Source: Clostridia bacterium (GTDB taxonomy: Bacteria > Bacillota > Clostridia > Oscillospirales > CAG-272). Taken from it: DNA of 7,408 nt. The position numbers were made by a program, and so were the translations under genes. Shown here piece by piece: positions 1-7,074 of this stretch (within the stretch, counting starts at the first letter, position 1; the number at the start of each line of letters is the position of its first letter). A model generated the notes under the pieces. That model was given only the letters and a program-made list of their open reading frames with translations. It was not told the DNA's origin and did not search any database. The stretch covers positions 1 through 7,408 of the forward strand of contig JAFWWR010000303.1 of assembly GCA_017518025.1 (NCBI GenBank), in the 5' to 3' direction.

Positions 1-58
1 ATCGTCGTTCTTTGCCCCTCAGGCGTATTCAAATACGTCGAGGGGCAAAAACGGCGAT
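1..58. repeat. 58-nt near-perfect palindrome at window edge
   Basis: Bases 1-29 can pair with 32-58 almost throughout. The outer arms are 1-9 with 50-58 (one G-U pair), the core is TTTGCCCCTC (11-20) with GAGGGGCAAA (40-49), and the inner part is 22-28 with 33-39. C10 and A21 are single bulges and the apical loop is TCAA. No run of T follows on either strand, so it is not a classical terminator. It may be an extragenic palindromic repeat, or the end of a structure cut off by the window. It lies beyond the fakA terminator, so it probably does not belong to that operon. Confidence 0.6.
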
Positions 59-71
59 AGAAAAAGCATAC

Positions 72-128
72 AAAAATGGAAAAATCCGCAGGATTTTCAC
101 CTTAAAAAGTTGAAACCTACGGATTTTT
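72..128 (-). terminator. Rho-independent terminator of the DegV-fakA operon
   Basis: On the minus strand, AAAAATCCGTAGG (from 128-116) pairs with CCTGCGGATTTTT (from 92-80), with one mismatch. The loop region can pair further. A second run of five T follows (from 76-72). It starts about 70 nt after the fakA stop codon. The A/T-rich flanks of the stem make it potentially active in both directions. Confidence 0.75.
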
Positions 129-196
129 GTCATATCAAATCGATTCAAGACCCATGCTTTTTCGATCTGCGCTTAAAGCGACAGCCCCTTTCAGCG

Positions 197-1978
197 TTAT
201 TCAGCTACGAAAATATAGGGGTAGATCTCCTGGCCGCCGTCGATGAAGTAGATCTCCGCTCCGGGGCAGTTCTCCTCGATGCACTGCCGCAGGATCTCCT
301 TTTCCTCCTCGGTGGTGTCCTTGCCCGCGATGACCGTCAGCATGGACTTGCCGTATTTGTCAAGCAGCTTCACGCCGAGGCGGTACGCGGCGCATCCCTT
401 GTCCGGGTCGGCCAGGACGATCTTCTTGTCGATGATGCCGATGGCGTCGCCCTTCTTGAGCCGCACGCCGTTCATTTCCACGCTCCTGACGGCGGTGGAG
501 ACGAAGCCCGACGCCACGTTCTGCATGGCGTCCTTCATCTGCTCCACGATGCCGTCCGGGTCCGATCCCGAAAAGTCCGCGGAGGACAGCGCCACGTAGC
601 CCGTGCCGACGTCCTTCGACGGGATCACGTGGACCGCGGCGTCCTCGTAGAAGTTCGCCGCCTGCTGAGCCGCCATGAGGATGTTGCCGTTGTTGGGGAA
701 CACGAAGATGTGCTCCGCGTTGATCCTCCTGAACGCGTCGAGGAAGTCGTTTGTGGACGGATTCTGGGTCTGTCCGCCGAATATGGTCTCGTCCGCGCCC
801 AGCTGGCGGTAGAGCTCATCCACGCCGGGACCGTTCACCACGGCGACCACGCCGTACTGCTTTTTCTCCGCCGGGGGCTCCTCGCGGGGCTCCTCGACAG
901 TGGTCTCGGTGTGCTGGACCGACATATTCTCCACCTTGACGGCGACGAATTCGCCGAAGGCGCGGCAGTATTCGAACACCTTTTCCGGGGTGAAGGTGTG
1001 TACGTGCAGTTTAACGATGGTGCCCGTCTTGAAGCAGACGATGGAATCGCCCACCGTGGCGAGAAATTCCTTCAGCGGCCCCACGTCGAAGTTTTCGGGG
1101 TCGCATCTGTCGCGCATGAGCTGGATCATCAGCTCCGTGCAGTAGCCGTATTCCATGACGCTGTCCGGGCCGAAGGAGGTGACGTCGATCTGTTTCTTCG
1201 GCGCCGGCTCCGTCGCCGGCGCATCCTCTTCGGGGATGTCCTCGCCGTTGAGGACCTGGTTGAATCCCTCCATTATGTAAAGCAGTCCCGCGCCGCCGCT
1301 GTCGACCACACCCGCCTCTTTCAGCACGGCGAGGGTCTCCGGCGTCCTCTCGAGGGACTCGTGCATCTCGCCCACCAGATCGGCGAAGAATGAGCGGATC
1401 GTGGACTGGGGCGTGATGGACTTGACCGCGTATTCCACCGCCTCCCGCGCCACGGTGAGGATGGTCCCCTCGGTGGGGGTCATGACGGAGGTGTACGCCT
1501 GCTGTACGCCCATCTCAAGCGCGCGGCCGAGGGTCTCGGGATCCGCCTGATCCGCCCCCTCGAATCCCTTGGCGATGCCGTCGAAAAGCTGGGACAGGAT
1601 AACTCCCGAATTCCCTCTCGCGCCGAGAAGCATCCCGTGGGAGAAGGCGCGCATGACCTCGGCGAGGTTGTCGGTGTCGAGACTTTCGAGGGCGGCGAGG
1701 CCGCTCTCGATGGTCATACGCACATTGTCGCCGGTGTCGCCGTCCGGCACCGGGAACACGTTGAGCTTGTTTACCTTGTCGGCGTTGGACCTGAGCCGCG
1801 CCGCGCCGCCGAAGGCCATCTTCGACATGAGCCAGCCGCCGAGATACTTCAGATCGTACGGCTTCCTCCTCTGCTCCTTCGGCTTATCTTTTTTTACTTC
1901 CTTCCTGACAGTTTTCTTCGGCTCCCTCTTCGGGGTCTTCCTGTCAAGCTCGGACTGTTTTTTCTTTGGCGTGAACAT
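197..1978 (-). CDS. fakA: Fatty acid kinase catalytic subunit FakA (DAK2/YloV family)
   Basis: This cytosolic kinase phosphorylates fatty acids bound to a FakB (DegV) partner, giving acyl-phosphate for PlsX/PlsY phospholipid synthesis. At 593 aa it is about 40 aa longer than typical FakA. Residues 1-40 are a highly basic extension (18 Lys/Arg). The DhaL-like kinase domain follows (about 41-245), with the metal-binding LNVFPVPDGDTGDN (72-85), RGNSGVILSQ (121-130), PTEGTILTV (168-176) and DSGGAGL (226-232). The middle domain (about 265-355) keeps C280 (EYGYCTE) and H325/H327 (KLHVHT), matching the zinc-type ligands described in S. aureus FakA. A Pro/Glu-rich linker (about 357-373) leads to the C-terminal FakB-binding domain (374-593), which ends in the family's usual YPYIF. 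The start is fixed by AAAGGAGG 9 nt upstream. It lies 44 bp after its likely partner gene. Family assignment is firm; fatty acid as substrate is inferred from the family and the DegV neighbour. Confidence 0.93.
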   Translation of the reverse strand: MFTPKKKQSELDRKTPKREPKKTVRKEVKKDKPKEQRRKPYDLKYLGGWLMSKMAFGGAARLRSNADKVNKLNVFPVPDGDTGDNVRMTIESGLAALESLDTDNLAEVMRAFSHGMLLGARGNSGVILSQLFDGIAKGFEGADQADPETLGRALEMGVQQAYTSVMTPTEGTILTVAREAVEYAVKSITPQSTIRSFFADLVGEMHESLERTPETLAVLKEAGVVDSGGAGLLYIMEGFNQVLNGEDIPEEDAPATEPAPKKQIDVTSFGPDSVMEYGYCTELMIQLMRDRCDPENFDVGPLKEFLATVGDSIVCFKTGTIVKLHVHTFTPEKVFEYCRAFGEFVAVKVENMSVQHTETTVEEPREEPPAEKKQYGVVAVVNGPGVDELYRQLGADETIFGGQTQNPSTNDFLDAFRRINAEHIFVFPNNGNILMAAQQAANFYEDAAVHVIPSKDVGTGYVALSSADFSGSDPDGIVEQMKDAMQNVASGFVSTAVRSVEMNGVRLKKGDAIGIIDKKIVLADPDKGCAAYRLGVKLLDKYGKSMLTVIAGKDTTEEEKEILRQCIEENCPGAEIYFIDGGQEIYPYIFVAE

Positions 1979-1987
1979 TGGGCTGTG

Positions 1988-1995
1988 CCTCCTTT
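1988..1995 (-). promoter_or_regulatory. Ribosome binding site of fakA
   Basis: The minus strand reads AAAGGAGG, a near-perfect anti-16S match, 9 nt before the ATG at 1978. It shows that the basic N-terminal extension is translated. The internal Met codons at residues 51 and 54 have no comparable site. Confidence 0.85.
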
Positions 1996-2022
1996 GTTCG
2001 GTTTTCTTCCGTCGCGGAGATC

Positions 2023-2889
2023 TTATCTCTCCCGTCCGACGAAGAACAGGGCGAGTGTTCCGGGGCCCGAATGGGCTCCGATGACGGTGCCGGTGTACTG
2101 GACCAGCATGATCTTGGCGCCGAACCGCTTTTCAAGCATATCGGAAAGCTCGTCGACGTCCTTCTGACAGTCGCCGTTGCAGATCATCACGGTGCCGTTC
2201 TGCGGGTCGAGGGCGAGCTCGCCGTATTTGTCCGCAATGGCGGAAAGGGAGCTCCGTCTGCCCCGGACCTTCGACACGTTGATCAGGTGGCCTTCGTTGT
2301 CCACGTGGAGCACGGGCTTGATGCCCAGCGCGTTGCCGAAAAAGGCGGAAGCCGCGCTGATCCTGCCGCCCCGTTTGAGGTAGACCAGATCGTCCACAGT
2401 GAACCAGTGGCAGATGTGGAGCTTCGTGTCCTCGGCGAACCGGGCCGCCTCCTCAATGGTGGCGCCCTCCTTCTTCTTCTGCACCGTCAGGTACAGGAGC
2501 AGGCCGAATCCGGTGGACGCGGCGAGGGAATCCACGGTGATGATCTTCGCGTCGGGGTACTTTCCGCGGAGCTGCTCCGCGGCGATGCGGCCCGAGTTGT
2601 AGGTGGTGCTCAGTCCCGAGGAGAAGCCGATATACAGAAGGTCGTATCCTTCCTTCAGCACCTCCTCGAAGGCCTCGGTGAACGCCTCCACGTTGACGGC
2701 GGCGGTCTTCGCCACCTCGCCGGCGCGCATTTTATCGTAAAATTCCTTGAAGGGGATCTCCCCTTCCACGTATTCCTTTTCGTCGCCGTCGAAACGGAAC
2801 GTCAGGGACTTGTAGCGTACGCCCCACTCGGCGAGAATGTCCGGCGTGATGTCGCAGGCGGAATCGGTGAATATGATATAGTCTCTCAT
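2023..2889 (-). CDS. DegV family protein, FakB-type fatty acid carrier
   Basis: DegV/FakB proteins bind one fatty acid in a buried pocket and present its carboxylate to FakA for phosphorylation. The length of 288 aa is normal for the family. Visible motifs are TDSACD (8-13), GFSSGLSTTYNSG (88-100, the serine/glycine loop near the carboxylate), the family block FTVDDLVYLKRGGRIS (163-178), and IGAHSGPGTLALFF (270-283), whose H273 corresponds to the conserved pocket histidine. The usual TSQPS segment reads TAAVN here (62-66). The ATG at 2889 is preceded by GAGGAG at normal spacing. It is the first gene of a two-gene operon with fakA, which strongly supports a FakB role. The bound lipid (saturated or unsaturated, endogenous or host-derived) cannot be read from the sequence. 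Confidence 0.93.
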   Translation of the reverse strand: MRDYIIFTDSACDITPDILAEWGVRYKSLTFRFDGDEKEYVEGEIPFKEFYDKMRAGEVAKTAAVNVEAFTEAFEEVLKEGYDLLYIGFSSGLSTTYNSGRIAAEQLRGKYPDAKIITVDSLAASTGFGLLLYLTVQKKKEGATIEEAARFAEDTKLHICHWFTVDDLVYLKRGGRISAASAFFGNALGIKPVLHVDNEGHLINVSKVRGRRSSLSAIADKYGELALDPQNGTVMICNGDCQKDVDELSDMLEKRFGAKIMLVQYTGTVIGAHSGPGTLALFFVGRER

Positions 2890-2947
2890 GATAATCTCCT
2901 CTTGGGGTATGATCTTTCGCCGCCCAGTCTCCCCGGACGTACCCTAT

Positions 2948-2976
2948 ATTTTACCATTTTAATATGAATAAATCAA
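2948..2976 (-). promoter_or_regulatory. Sigma-A-type promoter of the DegV-fakA operon
   Basis: On the minus strand the -35 box TTGATT (from 2976-2971) is separated by exactly 17 nt from the -10 box TAAAAT (from 2953-2948). TG one base before the -10 makes it an extended -10. A run of A lies just upstream of the -35 (from about 2985), like an UP element. Transcription should start near 2941, giving a leader of about 50 nt. No riboswitch is recognisable in that leader. Confidence 0.75.
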
Positions 2977-2993
2977 CCTTTTTTTGAATTCCA

Positions 2994-3035
2994 GCCGGGG
3001 CGGGGACGGAAAATCGGAAAAAACCGCGCCCCGGC
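2994..3035. promoter_or_regulatory. Inverted repeat between divergent promoters, candidate operator
   Basis: GCCGGGGCG (2994-3002) and CGCCCCGGC (3027-3035) are perfect 9-bp inverted arms around a 24-bp A-rich centre. The centre contains a smaller CGG/CCG pair (3016-3018, 3024-3026). The repeat sits between the two divergent -35 boxes, and its right arm ends 2 bp before the metF -35. That position would suit a regulator affecting both operons. No regulator gene is in the window, so the role is inferred from position and symmetry only. Confidence 0.4.
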
Positions 3036-3037
3036 AG

Positions 3038-3066
3038 TTGATTTGACGGCGAAAGAATGGTAAAAT
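3038..3066 (+). promoter_or_regulatory. Sigma-A-type promoter of the metF-metH operon
   Basis: TTGATT (3038-3043), a 17-nt spacer, then TAAAAT (3061-3066) with an extended -10 TG (3058-3059). Transcription should start near 3073, about 58 nt before metF. A second GGTAAAATA (3076-3084) lies 17 bp downstream of the first but lacks its own -35. The box arrangement is almost identical to the divergent promoter on the other strand. Confidence 0.72.
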
Positions 3067-3094
3067 AAGGGACAAGGTAAAATACAGTCCAAAA

Positions 3095-3115
3095 CCGCGC
3101 CCGATAGTAGCGCGG
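3095..3115 (+). promoter_or_regulatory. Small hairpin in the metF leader
   Basis: CCGCGC (3095-3100) pairs with GCGCGG (3110-3115) around a 9-nt loop. It ends 5 nt before the GGAG ribosome binding site (3121-3124). It is too small for any known methionine or B12 riboswitch. It might shape translation or mRNA stability, but in GC-rich DNA a 6-bp stem can arise by chance. Confidence 0.35.
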
Positions 3116-3130
3116 AGAACGGAGATAACT

Positions 3131-4006
3131 GTGAAAATCGTCGATATCGCGGGGGGACGCGCCCCTTCCCTGTCTTTTGAAATATTCCCGCCGAAGAGCA
3201 CCACCGCCCTGTCGGACGTGAAGGACGCCGCGCGGCGCATCGCCGCCATCGGGCCGTCGTTCATGAGCGTGACCTACGGCGCGGGCGGCACTACCGCAGA
3301 CCTGACGGTGGAGCTTGCCGACGCGGTGCAGAACGAATTCCGCGTCACGTCTCTCGCTCACATGACCTGCCGGACGGCGACACGGGAGTCCGTGATCCGT
3401 CAGCTCGGCGAGCTGAAGCGGCGGGGGATCGAGAACGTGCTGGCCCTGAGAGGCGACGCGCCCGTCGACGGCTCGGAGGGCGCCGGCGAGTTCCGCTACG
3501 CCTCGGACCTTGCGGCGTTCATCAGGGAATACGGCGGATTCTGCGTCGGCGGGGCGTGCTACCCCGAGGCCCATCCGGAGTCGCCGTCCCAGAAGGAGGA
3601 TATCCTCAATCTGAAGAAAAAGACCGACGCCGGATGCTCGTTCCTCACCACGCAGATGTTTTTCGACAACAACATACTCTACAACTTCATGTACAAGCTC
3701 CGGGAGGCGGGGATAACCGTCCCCGTTATCGCCGGGATCATGCCGGTGACCAACGGCAGGCAGATAAAGCGGATCTGCGCCATCAGCGGCTCGGTACTGC
3801 CGCCGCGGTTCATCCGTATCGTGGACCGGTACGCGGACAATCCCGCCGCCATGGCTCAGGCGGGCGTGGCGTACGCCACGGAGCAGATCGTGGACCTGTT
3901 CGCCAACGGAGTCAACGCGGTCCACGTCTATTCCATGAACAAGCCGGAAGTGGCAGCCGCCATCGCGGAGAATATCAGCGAGATAATAAAGATCCGGGAG
4001 GAGTGA
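3131..4006 (+). CDS. metF: Methylenetetrahydrofolate reductase MetF
   Basis: This flavoenzyme reduces 5,10-methylene-THF to 5-methyl-THF, the methyl donor used by MetH. Its length of 291 aa matches bacterial MetF (about 296 aa in E. coli). The TIM-barrel motifs appear in order: SFEIFPPKS (15-23, with E17 at the catalytic Glu position), SVTYGAGG (46-53), HMTC (77-80), LALRGD (104-109, whose Asp contacts FAD), ACYPEAHPES (142-151), QMFFDN (175-180), AGIMP (201-205) and a C-terminal VHVYSMN (264-270). Translation starts at GTG 3131, 6 nt after GGAG; no ATG fits near the N terminus. The next gene starts 6 bp after the stop. There is no MetV-like partner gene in the window, so the electron donor (NADH or other) is undetermined. 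Confidence 0.96.
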   Translation: MKIVDIAGGRAPSLSFEIFPPKSTTALSDVKDAARRIAAIGPSFMSVTYGAGGTTADLTVELADAVQNEFRVTSLAHMTCRTATRESVIRQLGELKRRGIENVLALRGDAPVDGSEGAGEFRYASDLAAFIREYGGFCVGGACYPEAHPESPSQKEDILNLKKKTDAGCSFLTTQMFFDNNILYNFMYKLREAGITVPVIAGIMPVTNGRQIKRICAISGSVLPPRFIRIVDRYADNPAAMAQAGVAYATEQIVDLFANGVNAVHVYSMNKPEVAAAIAENISEIIKIREE

Positions 4007-4012
4007 TCCCCT

Positions 4013-4633
4013 ATGGCAAACAGCGCCGTCACGTACTTCGAGTACGGCGGGGCGGACGCCCCGATCACCGAAAAAGAATACAGAAAATATCTCGGGATCC
4101 GTCCGGGGAATAGCGCCGATCCGCGCCTTGAGGCGCTGATCGCGGACTGTCTCCGTGAGGTGCGGGAGCACCTCCGGGTCCGCGGATGCCGCAGGATATG
4201 CGACGTCTCGGTAACGGAGGGGGACGCGCCCACCGTGTCGCTGGGATTTGCCGAGGTACAAAGTTCGGCGCTTGCCAAAAATCTTCTCGGGTGCCGCCGC
4301 GCCGTCGTTTTCGCGGCCACCGCGGGAGCGGAAATCGACCGGCTCATCGCAAAATACGGCAGGACGTCCACCTCCCGCGCAGTAGTCATCGACGCCATCT
4401 CGTCCGCCGCGGCGGAGGGGGCGGCGGAGGCGGTCTGCCGCGCCGCGGAGAAGGAGTTCGGCAAGCTGAGGCCACGGTTCAGTCCCGGATTCGGAGATCT
4501 GCCTCTGTCCCTGCAGGCAGACCTGCTCTTCTATACCGACGCGGGGCGCAGGGCGGGGATCCGCCTCACGGAGACCATGATGCTCGTGCCGTCAAAATCC
4601 ACCACCGCCATAGCCGGGATAATCGAAGAATAA
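4013..4633 (+). CDS. Stand-alone methionine synthase reactivation-domain protein
   Basis: The 206-aa protein resembles the AdoMet-binding activation domain that forms the C terminus of E. coli MetH. That domain lets reductive methylation rescue cob(II)alamin after accidental oxidation. Key signs are RFSPGFGDLPLSLQ (155-168), at the place of the AdoMet-binding R-x-x-PGY stretch of MetH, and MMLVPSKSTTAIAGI (189-203) near the C terminus. The adjacent MetH lacks exactly this domain, so the protein is expected to act in trans, as in the split enzyme of Thermotoga maritima. Its ribosome binding site GGGAGGAG (3996-4003) overlaps the end of metF, suggesting translational coupling. Its stop codon overlaps an unused in-frame metH ATG (TAATG, 4631-4635). 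The family call is firm; physical pairing with MetH is inferred. Confidence 0.88.
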   Translation: MANSAVTYFEYGGADAPITEKEYRKYLGIRPGNSADPRLEALIADCLREVREHLRVRGCRRICDVSVTEGDAPTVSLGFAEVQSSALAKNLLGCRRAVVFAATAGAEIDRLIAKYGRTSTSRAVVIDAISSAAAEGAAEAVCRAAEKEFGKLRPRFSPGFGDLPLSLQADLLFYTDAGRRAGIRLTETMMLVPSKSTTAIAGIIEE

Positions 4634-4634
4634 T

Positions 4635-4642
4635 GAAGGGAG
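4635..4642 (+). promoter_or_regulatory. Ribosome binding site deciding the metH start
   Basis: GAAGGGAG lies 8 nt before ATG 4651. An in-frame ATG at 4633 overlaps the previous stop codon but has no comparable upstream site. The metH frame stays open far upstream (to 4186), but that stretch overlaps the reactivation gene and has no MetH similarity. Confidence 0.75.
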
Positions 4643-4650
4643 ACTACAGG

Positions 4651-7062
4651 ATGAAAACAAACAATCCCTTTGAGATAATAAAAGACCGCGCCGTTCTGTT
4701 CGACGGCGCAATGGGCACGATGCTGGAAAAATACGGCATCGAGCCGGGCGAGCTGCCGGAGACGTGGAACCTCGGCCGTCCCGAGGTGATCCGCTCGATC
4801 CACGAGGCGTATCTCGACGCGGGAGCGGACGTGATCACCGCCAACACCTTCGGGTGCTCCCCGCTGAAATACGACGGGGAGACTCTCGGAAAGCTGGTGG
4901 CGGCGGGGCTGAGGTGCGCCCGTGACGCCGCGGACGAGAGCGAGAGGAAAACGGGTCGGCGCGCCTTCGTGGCTCTCGACGTGGGACCCACCGGACGGAT
5001 GCTCTCGCCTCTCGGGGATCTCGATTTCGAGGACGCGGTGCGCGCGTTCTCGGAAGTGGTTCGCCTTGGCGCGAAAAACGGCGCGGATCTGGTGCTCATC
5101 GAGACCATGAGCGATTCATACGAGACAAAGGCGGCGGCCCTCGCCGCGAAGGAGAGCTGTTCCCTGCCGGTCTTCGTCACCAACGTGTACGACGAGTCCT
5201 CCCGGCTCATGACAGGCGCAGATCCGTCCGTGATGGCTGAGATGCTGTGCGGTCTCGGCGTGGACGGGCTGGGAGTGAACTGCGGCTTCGGGCCGGAGGC
5301 GATGAAGGACGCGGTGCGGGATCTTCTCCGCTATTCCCGGGTCCCGGTGATCGTCAATCCCAACGCGGGTCTGCCCTCCGTCGTTGACGGCGCGACGGTG
5401 TACGACGTTCTGCCAGGTGAGTTCGCCGCGTCGCTCCGCGAGATGGTGAAGCAGGGCGTGCGCGGTGTGGGCGGATGCTGCGGCACCACGCCTGAATACA
5501 TAAAAACGCTCTCCGAGGCGGTCCGGGGGATCGCGCCGCCCGCGGTCGAGCCGGAATACCGCACGGCGGTGACCTCCGGGACCGTGACGGCGGTGATCGG
5601 ACAAGGCGTGACGCTCATAGGGGAGCGGATCAACCCCACGGGAAAGAAAAAGGTAAAAGAGGCCCTGCGGGAGAACGATTTCGACTATCTTCTCGACGAG
5701 GCGATCAGACAGGAAGCGAAGGGAGCGCAGATCCTCGACGTGAACGCGGGACTGCCGGAGATCGACGAACCCGCCGTGATGGAGCGCCTCACCGGCGCCA
5801 TCGGTCAGGTGACGTCCCTGCCGCTTCAGATAGACTCGTCCGATCCCGAAGCGGTGGAACGGGCGCTCCGCAGATACAACGGAAAAGCGATGATAAACTC
5901 CGTGAACGGCAAGGACGAGGTCATGGAACGGCTGTTCCCGGTGGTGAAGAAATACGGCGGAGTCGTGGTAGGGCTGACCCTCGACGAGGGTGGGATACCG
6001 GACACGGCGGAAGGCCGTCTCGCCATAGCGGAAAAGATCGTCCGCCGGGCGGCGGAATACGGGATAGACAAGCGGGATATCGTGATCGACCCGCTTGTGA
6101 TGGCGGTCAGCGCAGATCCCGGCGCCGCCGCGGTGACGCTCCGGTCCGTGCGGCTGATAAAGGAAAAACTTGGCGTCGGGGTGTCCCTCGGCGTGTCGAA
6201 CGTCTCTTTCGGTCTGCCGGAGCGGGACTCTCTCAACGCGGTCTTCTTCGCGGAGGCGCTCTCCGCGGGGCTTGACGCGGCGATAATGAATCCGTACTCC
6301 GACCTGATGATGACGGTGTACCGCTCCCATCTCGCCCTGACCGGGCGGGACACGGGCTTTGCCGGGTACATCGCGGCGGCGGAAAGCTCGCCGCTGTCCG
6401 TATCCCGGGGCGAAGGCGCCGCGGCGGAGAAAAAGGAAGGCGGCGACACGCTCTTCGACGCGGTAGTCTCAGGACTTTCCTCCCGGGCGGCGGAGCTGGC
6501 AAAATCGCTCCTCGAGTCGGAGGATGGGACGGCGGTCATCGACCGGGAGATCATCCCCGCCCTCGACAAAGTGGGTGAGCAGTTCGAGAACAGACGGATC
6601 TATCTGCCGCAGCTTCTGATGAGCGCGGAGGCGGCGTCGGCGGCCTTCGAGGTGATAAAGGAGAAAATGGAACGCGAGGGAGGCGGTCCCTCGAAGGGCG
6701 AGATCGTTCTCGCCACCGTGAAGGGCGATATCCACGACATCGGCAAGAACATCGTGGGCGCTCTGCTGCGGAATTTCGGGTACACGGTCGTCGATCTGGG
6801 ACGTGACGTTCCGCCGGAGGTCGTCGCCCGGGAGGCCCGGGAGAGAGGCGTCAGGATGGTGGGGCTCAGCGCGCTGATGACCACCACGGTGCCGTCGATG
6901 GAGGAGACGATAAAGCTCCTTCGGCGGGAGGCGCCCGGGTGCGTCGTGATGGTGGGCGGAGCCGTGCTGACGCCGGAATACGCGGAGATGATCGGCGCGG
7001 ACAGGTACTGCCGCGACGCTATGGCCGCGGTGAACTACGCGAAAGAGATATTCGGGAATTGA
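4651..7062 (+). CDS. metH: Cobalamin-dependent methionine synthase MetH, short form
   Basis: MetH moves the methyl group of 5-methyl-THF to homocysteine through methylcobalamin, in the cytosol. This form has 803 aa, against about 1,230 in E. coli, because the activation domain is a separate upstream gene. The homocysteine domain (about 1-305) starts with FDGAMGTML and carries the zinc ligands C211 (GVNCG), C276 and C277 (GGCCGT). The pterin/methyl-THF domain (about 315-570) begins at LIGERINPTG (322-331) and includes DVNAGLPEIDEPAVM. A polar linker (about 578-598) precedes the four-helix cap (about 600-685, with LPQLLMSAE at 652-660). The cobalamin domain (690-803) has GDIHDIGKN with cobalt ligand H695, S740 in VGLSAL, and GG at 769-770. 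All catalytic and ligand residues I can place are present. Its last 11 codons and stop are repeated exactly 255 bp downstream. Confidence 0.97.
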   Translation: MKTNNPFEIIKDRAVLFDGAMGTMLEKYGIEPGELPETWNLGRPEVIRSIHEAYLDAGADVITANTFGCSPLKYDGETLGKLVAAGLRCARDAADESERKTGRRAFVALDVGPTGRMLSPLGDLDFEDAVRAFSEVVRLGAKNGADLVLIETMSDSYETKAAALAAKESCSLPVFVTNVYDESSRLMTGADPSVMAEMLCGLGVDGLGVNCGFGPEAMKDAVRDLLRYSRVPVIVNPNAGLPSVVDGATVYDVLPGEFAASLREMVKQGVRGVGGCCGTTPEYIKTLSEAVRGIAPPAVEPEYRTAVTSGTVTAVIGQGVTLIGERINPTGKKKVKEALRENDFDYLLDEAIRQEAKGAQILDVNAGLPEIDEPAVMERLTGAIGQVTSLPLQIDSSDPEAVERALRRYNGKAMINSVNGKDEVMERLFPVVKKYGGVVVGLTLDEGGIPDTAEGRLAIAEKIVRRAAEYGIDKRDIVIDPLVMAVSADPGAAAVTLRSVRLIKEKLGVGVSLGVSNVSFGLPERDSLNAVFFAEALSAGLDAAIMNPYSDLMMTVYRSHLALTGRDTGFAGYIAAAESSPLSVSRGEGAAAEKKEGGDTLFDAVVSGLSSRAAELAKSLLESEDGTAVIDREIIPALDKVGEQFENRRIYLPQLLMSAEAASAAFEVIKEKMEREGGGPSKGEIVLATVKGDIHDIGKNIVGALLRNFGYTVVDLGRDVPPEVVAREARERGVRMVGLSALMTTTVPSMEETIKLLRREAPGCVVMVGGAVLTPEYAEMIGADRYCRDAMAAVNYAKEIFGN

Positions 7063-7074
7063 AAAACGGGGGAG
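7027..7074 (+). repeat. 48-bp direct repeat, copy 1 (metH 3' end plus terminator arm)
   Basis: It is identical over all 48 bases to 7282-7329, at an offset of 255 bp. It covers the last 11 metH codons (AVNYAKEIFGN), the stop codon, and AAAAACGGGGGAG, which includes the left arm of the metH terminator. The flanking base differs on each side (C against G before, A against C after). Confidence 0.97.

Noticed and set aside
110..1393. 427-codon open frame opposite fakA
   Set aside because: It is antisense to a well-recognised kinase gene, shows no known motif, and is Arg/His/Val/Leu-rich, as expected from a mirror frame of GC-rich codons.
1978..2967. 329-codon open frame opposite the DegV gene
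   Set aside because: It is a mirror frame of a conserved gene. It runs across the opposing ribosome binding site and promoter and has no recognisable domain.
3043..3048. TTGACG as the metF -35 box
   Set aside because: It is closer to consensus than the overlapping TTGATT, but lies only 12 nt from the first TAAAAT and 29 nt from the second. TTGATT at 17 nt fits better and matches the divergent promoter.
3073..3130. Riboswitch (SAM, T-box or cobalamin) before metF
   Set aside because: The leader is only about 58 nt and contains one 6-bp stem. That is too short for any of these classes, and none of their conserved boxes is visible.
2951..4261. 436-codon open frame opposite metF
   Set aside because: It is a shadow of metF and the reactivase gene in GC-rich DNA, with no family motifs, and its end crosses the divergent promoter region.
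4186..4650. Upstream extension of the metH frame
   Set aside because: The frame is open only because it overlaps the reactivase gene out of frame. Its Arg/Gly-rich translation has no MetH similarity, and ATG 4651 has the proper ribosome binding site and a standard MetH N terminus.
5116..6330. 404-codon open frame opposite metH
   Set aside because: It is a mirror of the metH pterin and homocysteine domains with arginine/histidine-rich low-complexity content, typical of antisense artefacts.
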